A stretch of DNA of 22,913 nucleotides from Thermoplasmata archaeon (GTDB taxonomy: Archaea > Thermoplasmatota > Thermoplasmata > Lutacidiplasmatales > UBA184), in contig JASHTC010000021.1 of assembly GCA_030040755.1 (NCBI GenBank), forward strand, positions 1-22,913, in the 5' to 3' direction. Under the pieces are notes generated by a model. The model was not told the origin of the DNA. It saw only the letters and a program-made list of their open reading frames with translations, and made no database searches. Position 1 is the stretch's first letter. Every line of letters starts with the position of its first letter. Positions 17,401-22,913 of the stretch are shown here, piece by piece. The translations under genes and the position numbers were made by a program.

Positions 17401-18249
17401 TACCCGGATGTCGATCCTCTCCCCCGCCGCTTCCCGGTTCCGCTCGAGGAGGGTCCGTTGCACCGCCACGGCGCATTCAGTCGCGTCCAGAGCGCTGTCG
17501 AACTCCACGACCGCCCCGTCCCCCATCGTCTTCACCTCCCTTCCTCGGAAACGGTCGAACACCGGCCGCATCAACCTCCGCTGTTCGTCGACCAGCCTCA
17601 GCGCCAGCGACTCGTCCCGCTGCGTGAGTGCCGAGAACCCCACCATGTCGGTGAACATGATCGCGGCGAGTCGGCGCGGACCTCCCGGAACGTACCCCAG
17701 GTCCGGCAGGGGCGACGACGCCCGGTCCGTGGACGGCGCCGCCCCCGACGCATGCCCCGGAGTCCACGGGAGTTCGGCCCGGTAGACCGCCACCGGGGAC
17801 TCGATGTTCTTGAGTACGGTGTGCTCGAGCAGCTGGAGCGGGTAGGGGATTTTGTTCTGGACCTGTTCGCGCACCGAGCCGGTGACGCAGACTCCTCCGG
17901 CCTCGGCGAGCGGTTCGATGCGCGAGGCAATGTTCACCGCGTCGCCAAAGATGTCGTCGCGGTGCTGCTCCACGTCCCCGAGGTGAATCCCGATCCTCAA
18001 CTCCACGGGCACGACGTTCGGCTGGGAGTTCCGCAGATACTGGCGGCGCTGGATCTCCGCCGCACACTGCATGGCCTGGATGGCACTATCGAACTCCACG
18101 AGCGCGCCATCCCCGAGCGTTTTCACCTCCCTTCCTCGGAACCGCTCCAAGAGCGGCCGAATCAGCTTCCGCTCCTCGTCGACCAGACGCAGGGCCAACG
18201 GCTCGTCTCGCTGCGCGATGGCCGCGTACCCCACCATGTGGGTGAACAA
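14413..18249 (-). CDS. tandem class III adenylate cyclase fused to AAA/STAND ATPase and TPRs (sAC-like)
   Basis: At least 1,278 residues. Two cyclase domains (about 1-162 and 198-359) are followed by a P-loop ATPase with Walker A GEAGIGKT (399-406) and Walker B VVVALDD (512-518), then a TPR-rich tail of several hundred residues. This is the order found in eukaryotic soluble adenylyl cyclase. Domain 2 has all catalytic residues (D201, D244, K240, D296, N303, R307). Domain 1 keeps K43, D47, D99, N106 and R110 but has His4 where the first metal Asp belongs (FTH instead of FTD). One complete active site could form between the domains. The start is unresolved: the frame is open back to the neighbour's stop at 18412, homology to domain 2 continues upstream of the TTG at 18249, and no ATG, GTG or TTG is found there. 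Likely a cytosolic cAMP signalling protein. Confidence 0.9.
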   Translation of the reverse strand: MFTHMVGYAAIAQRDEPLALRLVDEERKLIRPLLERFRGREVKTLGDGALVEFDSAIQAMQCAAEIQRRQYLRNSQPNVVPVELRIGIHLGDVEQHRDDIFGDAVNIASRIEPLAEAGGVCVTGSVREQVQNKIPYPLQLLEHTVLKNIESPVAVYRAELPWTPGHASGAAPSTDRASSPLPDLGYVPGGPRRLAAIMFTDMVGFSALTQRDESLALRLVDEQRRLMRPVFDRFRGREVKTMGDGAVVEFDSALDATECAVAVQRTLLERNREAAGERIDIRVGIHAGDVVHAESDVYGDAVNIASRIEPLAETGGVCVTGSIQEQVQNKIPYPLKLLEHPVLREMDSPVTVYRVELPWTPPSLSEATPFTDRKAELDHLRRGLVATKAAEGRMISVTGEAGIGKTRLVDEFVTRAEREGTRVLRGRGDPSGLSVPFAPWSEAVREFAREAPDTLLNQVGTDCALEIAQLVPELGPRLGAGAEAAPGAQLSQPRLFEGFLRFLENLAREAPVVVALDDFRAADSASLQLLEYVARRLGGRRVLVLIAYRDEDPSMGRDLDALVAGLVGERRLEQIPLKRFDPPTSTQLLVQMLRGRLPTSGGELAPLLIEKSGGNPRILEALLRSVLAAGSLVWTEEGWAPKPGAEVQLPPEVQSVARRRLGELEEPTVDILRPASVLGFQFSFDALQRMTRVAPEELLTRLEEALRGRILEEQSVGSGRPTYAFTDRPVRETLYEEITLARRSRYHSEAARVLESLAAEGLPVPAAELAHHFRRANELEKALEYTLLAAEEAARLYAREETLRQYGIARELLESRPDERRRAEILFKAGEQLDLLGKNSEAYRSKCEAAEVYERLGRNVEAGRVHNAIAMRMTMNNEPVRAMQHVDKARRLLETGPPSVELARLYHVTALVKFQEVRMPEAAENWLRAIDVARRVGALREEASARMMLACVVPTEEGAKVWEYLDSALDLATRAGERVVVTNAMILQAIALLQMRGDGRGARRRAEDTIEYSRRGEDKLFEMFVKGSVMTHVEWRLGDLERAERIALEHRAFAAGDPRRERPFAITVLAEVALARGEMDRAEKLLWEAERLLAEGGDWGARAQAQIALGRCALRRRKALSAVDHLGTACDLCRKAGPPAMDAIGLFEALSLIVRAFLDANHLDEAEGSLRELTDLAERFGQDLGHAFRTRAEGWVRMVRPGDSSAIAPLEESVRLWKRIGWQYEWAETLLWLASAYGRMGERARSLALTDQADEFLSKVGAQPDVGGAGSVPSPAGS
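17173..18249 (-). repeat. in-frame tandem duplication of the cyclase domain
   Basis: The two cyclase domains are offset by exactly 591 bp (197 codons). Two landmarks confirm this: an identical 20-base stretch at 17531-17550 and 18122-18141, and the TTGTTCTGG segments at 17261 and 17852. The copies correspond to about 17764-18249 and 17173-17658. The constant offset across each copy implies no net indels between them. Confidence 0.85.
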
Positions 18250-18411
18250 GACCGCGGCGAGTCGACGCCGTCCTTCGGGTACGGGCCCCGATAGAACCGC
18301 CAGGGAATAACAGCGCAGGTTCCCTCGGATGTAGAACGGAACGCACCCGCTGCCGTTGCTCGCTCCTCCTACCGGTCGGCGGGGGTAAACCGGAGGTCGG
18401 GTCCGGTCTCG

Positions 18412-21400
18412 TTACGTGACCTTGAACGTCGCCGTCGCCACTTGTCCACCCACGTCCGTCGCCGTCACCGTCGACGTCGTGGTGCCGCTCGGCACCTTGA
18501 ACGTGCAGCTGAACGACCCCGTCCCCCCCGTCGAGAGCGAACCGCTCGTACACTTCGTGATCGACACTCCATCGAAGACGAGCGACTTCAGGGTCGTCGA
18601 CACCGAGAAGCCCGTCCCGTACACCGTCACCGTGGCACCCACCGGCCCGCTCGCGGAACTCAAGGTGAGCTGGGGGGTCGTGACCGTGAACTTACCGGTC
18701 GCCTTCTGCCCACCTACGTCCGTCGCCGTGACCGTCGTCCCCACGGTTCCGCTCGGCACCTTCAGCACGCAGGCGAACAACCCCAGAGCGCTCGTCGTCA
18801 ACGAACCGCTCGTGCAGCTCGAGGTCGTCACTCCGTCGAAGACCAGCCCTACCGGGCTGGACACCGAGAAGCCCGCCCCCGCCACCTGCACGGTCGCCCC
18901 CACGGGACCCTGGCTCGGGACCACCGCGATCACCGGTATCGTCACGACAAAGAGCGTGGTCGCCTCTTGGCCACCCACGTCCGTCGCTCTCACCACGAGC
19001 GTCGTCGTCCCGGCAGGCACCTTGAGGGTGCACGAGAAGGCGCCGCCCGCGCCCGTCGTGAGGGAAGACCCGCCCGTGCAGCTCGAAGCGGGGATCGCCA
19101 CTCCATCGAAGTTCAGTCCCACCGGGCTGCTCACGGAGAAGCCGGTCCCGGCCACGGTCACCGTCGCGCCGATCGGTCCGAGCCCCGGGACCACCGTGAC
19201 CTTGGGAGTCGTCACCAGGAACGCGTATGCCGCGGTCAGAGTACTCGTCGCCGTGTTCTCTCCCACTACTGAGTAGGACCCCGCCGACTCGCTCGGTACC
19301 GTGAACGTACAACTGAAATCGCCCGAGGTGTCCGTCTTGATCATCGTCCCGCTGAACGTGCCGTCGGAACAGGCGCCCGGCTTCTGGACCGCTCCGTTGA
19401 AGGAGACCGTCGCGCCCGACGAGGGGCTGAACCCGGAGCCGGTCACGGCGTACGTCGCCCCGACCGGGCCCTGGCTCGGGCTGACGGCAAGGGTAGGCAC
19501 GGAGACGGTCAAGGCGAACGAGTTCGTCACCGTGTTCCCGTTGCTGTCCGTGACCGCTACCGTGATCGCGTACGACCCCTGCGAACTACCGCCGGGCGTG
19601 CACGTGAATGACGCGGTACCGGGGGACGGGAAGGAACATCCCGCCGGAAGCGCCCCCGACCACGCGTACGTGTAGCTGGGCCTGCCTCCGCTCGCCCCCG
19701 CCGAGATGGTCGTCACTTGGGCGATCTTCGCCGGATTCGGGGTCGCCGATGGGGAGACCACCAGCGCCGGATCTACCGTCACCTCCACCGCATTCGACGG
19801 GGACGTGTAGCCCGGCACCCCACTGTCCGAGACCACCGCGCAGTACCAGGTCGTCCCCACCGAGGCCGCGCTGGGGGTCAACGTCAGCCCCGACTCCCCG
19901 GTGTTCGTCGAGGAGGCACTGCAGGGGGAGCTGCTCGAGCTATACCACTCGACCGACGCGGTGTTCGGACCCGAGTACGCGACCACGGCCGCGAGCGGGC
20001 TCACCGTCTGCCCCACGTCGTAGCTGAGGGGTCCAGCCGGAACGACGCTCACCGATGGATCCGCCGTCACCGTCAGCGTGGACGAGCCCGTCGCTCGACT
20101 CCCGACCGAGTCGGTCGCCGTCACACTGACCGGGTCCGACCCGGCCGCCGATGGGGCGCAGCTGAACGAGGATCCGGTCTCCGTCGTCACGGGGCAGCCT
20201 GGTACCGTCCCGCTCCACAGGTAGGTATAGGGACCCACCCCGTTCGAGGTCCCGGCGGAGATCGTCGTGGTCTGACCCACATCCACCGGGTTCGGCGTCG
20301 CACTCGGCGAGACCGTCATACTCCCTCCCGGGTCGTTGACCGTCAGCAGGAGCGATCCCGTCACCCGGCTCCCCACCGAGTCTATCTCCGTCAGCGAGAC
20401 TGGGTAGGATCCCGTGACCGTGGGCGTGCAACGGAACGACTCGGACGTTTCACTCGCCACCGTGCAGCCCGGCACCGTCCCGCTCCACCAGTAGGAGTAC
20501 GGCCCCACTCCGCCGGAATCCCCCGCCGACACCGTCACGGCCTCGCCCGCAAGGGTCGGGTTCGGCGACGCGCCGGGCGACACCGTCAGCGCTGGGTCGA
20601 CGGTCAGCATGAACGAGCCCGTCGCCTCGCTCGGGGTAGAGTCCGTCTCCGTCAGCGAGATCGAGTAGGATCCCGCCATCGACGGCGTGCAGCTGAACAA
20701 TTCGGAAGTCTCGCTCGCCACCGTGCAGCCCGGCACCGTCCCGCTCCACGCATACGTGTACGGAGGTACGCCGCCCGTGTCCCCCGCAGATATCGTCGCG
20801 GCCGAGCCCACTTCGGTCGGGTTCCACTCCGCCGACGGGGATACCGCGAGCGTCGCGACCTCCCCGAGGGTGAAGGTAACTGGGATCTCGGGTGGGTTCG
20901 CCCCGCTCACGGTGAACGTCCCGCTCGCCGGGACGACGCCGTAGCCCCGCGGGCCGCTGATTGCGTAGCTGTACGTGCCATCGGGCAGGATGCTCGTAAT
21001 CGTGCTCGTGGATGAGGTGACGGTCCCCGATAAGGGCAGACGACCCGTGACGTTGAACCACCAGACGCTCCCTGTCGGGAGGCCGGATTCCGTCACGGTT
21101 TCCGTGTAGCCCGAGGCGATCGTAGTCGTCACGGGGGCCGGAGGCACCGGCGACCCCGGCGTGCCGGTCACGGTCAACGTCCCGAGCTGGTCCTCGGCGG
21201 CGTAACCCGAAGGGGAAACCGGGATGGACCACGAGTATGTCTGGGGGGGAAGCAGGATGTTGACCGCGGCCGCGGTGGTGGTTACGCTGGTGTACAGCCA
21301 AAGGGACTGAGTCGCCTGGCCCATGGGGGGACCCCCGGGGGGCTTTTCCGAAGGACCACAGCTTGGGGGAGGGCCCCCGGGGGGTTTCTCCGAAGGGCCG

Positions 21401-22913
21401 CAAATGGCGGCGTCCCAGGTGCCGCCGGTGGGCAGGTCCTGCGCCCCGAACGACACCGATTCGGTGATCGTCGTGAGCGGGGCGTTGTCCCCCGGATAGA
21501 TGTAGCTCGAGCAATAGTACCCCACGGGGTCGGCAGCGTACTCGCTGTACGACTCGGCGGGATTGCAGCTGTACCCCGGCTGGGCCGCCGCGGCGGCAGG
21601 GTAGCCATTCAGCGCGCTCAGAGGGGCGAGGAGGGTGGGCGCGTTCTCGTCGTAGAAGGTTGACTCCGAGTTGACCGCGCCATTGTCCCAGTTCAAGCTG
21701 ACTCCTTGGTCCCACCAGGAGTTACCGCCTTGCGTGGACCCGCCCACGACGCTACCGGTGAGGGGGATGGTCGGGAATCCGGCCTCGGAATTCGGGGTGG
21801 TCGAGAGCGCGGCCCCTCCGACGAGGTAATTGACGACCGAAGCGCTCTCCGAGGGAATGTTCCACTGGGTGTCGGAATACAACTCGGACTGCCCCGTGAC
21901 GAGATTGAGGGGCAGGAGCCAGGCGGTCGTCGGGGTGGCGAACAGGTTGTTGTAGATGAGGTCGGAGTCTTCGCCGACCTCCAACCCGAGGCCAAATTCG
22001 TACGGGAGGAGGGCGTCACATTGGGACGAGTCGGGGCACCCCAGCGTCGAGTCGATCTGGACGAACTCGTTTCCCCAGACGGTGTTGTAGTCGGAGGCGC
22101 CTAGCGCCGAGTACATCAGCAGCCCCTGACTCGGGGTGAAAAACGAGTTGCCGGCGACCAGGTTGTTCGAGGAGTCGTAGAAGACGACATCGAACGAATT
22201 GAAGTACAACGGGGAGTACCCCATCGCGCCGAACCAGCCGCCGATATTCGCCGCGTCCACGAGAGAAACGTTGCTGACGTCCCAGAACCAGTACTGAAGG
22301 TCGTTCGTCTGCGGAAGCTCGTCGCCCCAGGGCTGGGAGTCGTTCGTGGTCGCACTAAAGCTGGGGGGCTCGGCGAGTTCCACCGAGGAGTCGGTGCCGT
22401 CCAGGAACACTCCCGGGAAGACCGGGTACCCGTAGTCGTTGTACAGCCCGAAGTTCGACGAGAGCGCCGCGGGTTGATCGTTAACTAACACGTAGGGGGC
22501 GCTGGGAGTTCCTGACCCCGATACCGCGAGCTCGGCGACCTCCGAGTTGGAAAACGCCCAGAGCGGCGTGTACACCCCCCGGCTGGCGTTGGCGGTCAAC
22601 GAGATAGAGTACGACGTGGGCGCTCCGAACGTCACGACGACCTGGGTGGTTACGGCGGTGTAGTCCGCGAGCTCGGAGAGGATGGTGTAGTCCCCCGGCA
22701 TCAGATAGAGCGTCGGGTTCTGGACTCCAAAGTTTGGGGCGAAGGCCTGCTCGAACGAGATCGGCGCCGAGAACCCGCCCGCGCCGTTGTACGTGAAGAA
22801 GTTGAACGCGTTGGCCGGTGTCTCATCGAGCGTGAGGTAGCCGTCTCCACCGGGGGCTCCGGTTCCCCACAGACCGGTCAGGATGGAGGGCCCATCCGTC
22901 AACCAGCCGTAGT
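18412..22913 (-). CDS. giant secreted multi-domain beta protein (N terminus outside the window)
   Basis: The last ~1,500 residues of a larger protein; the frame is open at the window edge, so the signal peptide is not seen. From the N side it has an Asn/Ser/Gly-rich part with parallel beta-helix turns (SSNNLVAGNSFF, YNTVWGNEF, DLIYNNLF) and a GGNSWWDQG segment like the GGNYWSDY of NosD-type helices. Next is a beta domain interrupted by a short Pro/Gly tandem repeat, then an ESGLPTG domain (20866-21105). Three PKD-like domains (20065-20865), an Ig-like domain (19774-20064), another PKD-like domain (19501-19773) and four IPT/TIG-like domains (18415-19500) follow. Most repeats carry a cysteine pair. 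There is no C-terminal membrane helix or sorting motif. The protein is probably a secreted or surface adhesin-like protein, not an enzyme I can name. Confidence 0.85.
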   Translation of the reverse strand, partial: YGWLTDGPSILTGLWGTGAPGGDGYLTLDETPANAFNFFTYNGAGGFSAPISFEQAFAPNFGVQNPTLYLMPGDYTILSELADYTAVTTQVVVTFGAPTSYSISLTANASRGVYTPLWAFSNSEVAELAVSGSGTPSAPYVLVNDQPAALSSNFGLYNDYGYPVFPGVFLDGTDSSVELAEPPSFSATTNDSQPWGDELPQTNDLQYWFWDVSNVSLVDAANIGGWFGAMGYSPLYFNSFDVVFYDSSNNLVAGNSFFTPSQGLLMYSALGASDYNTVWGNEFVQIDSTLGCPDSSQCDALLPYEFGLGLEVGEDSDLIYNNLFATPTTAWLLPLNLVTGQSELYSDTQWNIPSESASVVNYLVGGAALSTTPNSEAGFPTIPLTGSVVGGSTQGGNSWWDQGVSLNWDNGAVNSESTFYDENAPTLLAPLSALNGYPAAAAAQPGYSCNPAESYSEYAADPVGYYCSSYIYPGDNAPLTTITESVSFGAQDLPTGGTWDAAICGPSEKPPGGPPPSCGPSEKPPGGPPMGQATQSLWLYTSVTTTAAAVNILLPPQTYSWSIPVSPSGYAAEDQLGTLTVTGTPGSPVPPAPVTTTIASGYTETVTESGLPTGSVWWFNVTGRLPLSGTVTSSTSTITSILPDGTYSYAISGPRGYGVVPASGTFTVSGANPPEIPVTFTLGEVATLAVSPSAEWNPTEVGSAATISAGDTGGVPPYTYAWSGTVPGCTVASETSELFSCTPSMAGSYSISLTETDSTPSEATGSFMLTVDPALTVSPGASPNPTLAGEAVTVSAGDSGGVGPYSYWWSGTVPGCTVASETSESFRCTPTVTGSYPVSLTEIDSVGSRVTGSLLLTVNDPGGSMTVSPSATPNPVDVGQTTTISAGTSNGVGPYTYLWSGTVPGCPVTTETGSSFSCAPSAAGSDPVSVTATDSVGSRATGSSTLTVTADPSVSVVPAGPLSYDVGQTVSPLAAVVAYSGPNTASVEWYSSSSSPCSASSTNTGESGLTLTPSAASVGTTWYCAVVSDSGVPGYTSPSNAVEVTVDPALVVSPSATPNPAKIAQVTTISAGASGGRPSYTYAWSGALPAGCSFPSPGTASFTCTPGGSSQGSYAITVAVTDSNGNTVTNSFALTVSVPTLAVSPSQGPVGATYAVTGSGFSPSSGATVSFNGAVQKPGACSDGTFSGTMIKTDTSGDFSCTFTVPSESAGSYSVVGENTATSTLTAAYAFLVTTPKVTVVPGLGPIGATVTVAGTGFSVSSPVGLNFDGVAIPASSCTGGSSLTTGAGGAFSCTLKVPAGTTTLVVRATDVGGQEATTLFVVTIPVIAVVPSQGPVGATVQVAGAGFSVSSPVGLVFDGVTTSSCTSGSLTTSALGLFACVLKVPSGTVGTTVTATDVGGQKATGKFTVTTPQLTLSSASGPVGATVTVYGTGFSVSTTLKSLVFDGVSITKCTSGSLSTGGTGSFSCTFKVPSGTTTSTVTATDVGGQVATATFKVT
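18415..19500 (-). repeat. four IPT/TIG-like domain repeats
   Basis: Units at 19210-19500, 18940-19209, 18679-18939 and 18415-18678 (97, 90, 87 and 88 residues). Each opens with GP(V/I)GAT and G(S/T/A)GFS, and the last three end near ATDVGGQ. Each has two cysteines, one in the middle and one in an F(S/A)C strand. They encode beta-sandwich domains. Confidence 0.8.
19501..20865 (-). repeat. PKD-like and Ig-like domain repeats
   Basis: Units at 20599-20865, 20335-20598 and 20065-20334 share a GG/NGV.PY.Y.WSGTVPGC core and a later cysteine in an F-x-C strand. 19774-20064 is a divergent Ig-like unit with its own cysteine pair (SPCSAS and WYCAV). 19501-19773 returns to the PKD-like type. Unit lengths are 88-97 residues. 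Confidence 0.8.
19774..20064 (-). other. Ig-like domain inserted among PKD-like repeats
   Basis: A 97-residue unit with VEWYSSSSSPC and WYCAVVSDS, resembling an immunoglobulin-type strand pair joined by a disulfide. It separates the third and fourth PKD-like units and lacks their WSGTVPGC core. Confidence 0.55.
20866..21105 (-). other. ESGLPTG-type beta domain
   Basis: An 80-residue module beginning TVTESGLPTGSVWWFNV and continuing with a PDGTYSYAI turn and SGTFTVSG. I know this pattern from secreted proteins of Thermoplasmata and some other archaea; it is one of the main hints to the host lineage. Confidence 0.6.
21319..21402 (-). repeat. 42-bp tandem repeat encoding CGPSEKPPGGPP
   Basis: Two adjacent 42-bp units (21361-21402 and 21319-21360) code for 14-residue copies that share CGPSEKPPGGPP and differ in the last two residues (PS versus MG). 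The DNA copies differ at several bases, so the duplication is not brand new. The Cys/Pro/Gly content is unlike the surrounding Ser/Thr-rich beta sequence. Confidence 0.85.

Noticed and set aside
18412..20865. Regularly spaced repeats that could suggest a CRISPR array
   Set aside because: The spacing is 264-291 bp, the copies diverge at the DNA level, and they correspond to protein domains in an open frame.

Overview
The window looks like part of the chromosome of an uncultivated, GC-rich archaeon, most likely a member of the Thermoplasmata. Three things point that way. There is a RecA/KaiC-type protein. Several start codons sit 26-30 bp behind an A/T box in otherwise GC-rich DNA, the geometry of leaderless archaeal transcripts. 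There is also a giant secreted protein combining beta-helix, 'ESGLPTG', PKD-like and IPT-like modules, a style I associate with Thermoplasmata. No rRNA, tRNA, CRISPR array, transposase, integrase or phage gene was found, so the placement is an inference.

Left part (1-6133). On the minus strand are a truncated NmrA-type NAD(P)-binding protein, a HAD hydrolase, an MscS-type channel and a TreT-like family-4 glycosyltransferase. The last two abut (TGAATG), and the glycosyltransferase, channel and HAD genes form a plausible cell-envelope or osmotic-stress unit. On the plus strand, a small SAM methyltransferase is followed by an MBL-fold hydrolase. This pair runs convergently into a KaiC-like protein whose P-loop is gone; a 20-bp hairpin fills the gap.

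Middle part (6134-14412). A membrane protein ends in an eight-cysteine FYVE/RING-like zinc module. A PEP-mutase/isocitrate-lyase-family enzyme is divergent from a class III adenylate cyclase fused to a TolB-like domain and TPRs. Then come a squalene-cyclase-like toroid protein without the class II DXDD motif, a two-helix membrane protein, and a tryptophanase whose substrate-side residues are tryptophanase-like rather than tyrosine phenol-lyase-like.

Right part (14413-22913). A second, very large cyclase has tandem cyclase domains, a P-loop AAA/STAND ATPase and a long TPR tail. This is the layout of eukaryotic soluble adenylyl cyclase (ADCY10), but here the first cyclase domain has lost its first metal-binding Asp. 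Next to it is the C-terminal part of a secreted protein of more than 1,490 residues made of repeated, cysteine-paired beta domains.

The most interesting signals are the sAC-like cyclase with swapped domain roles and no clear start codon, three cyclase domains in one short archaeal stretch, the FYVE-like module, the P-loop-less KaiC-like protein, and a recurrent promoter box that decides several start codons. I did not find a clear-cut new defence or mobile system.
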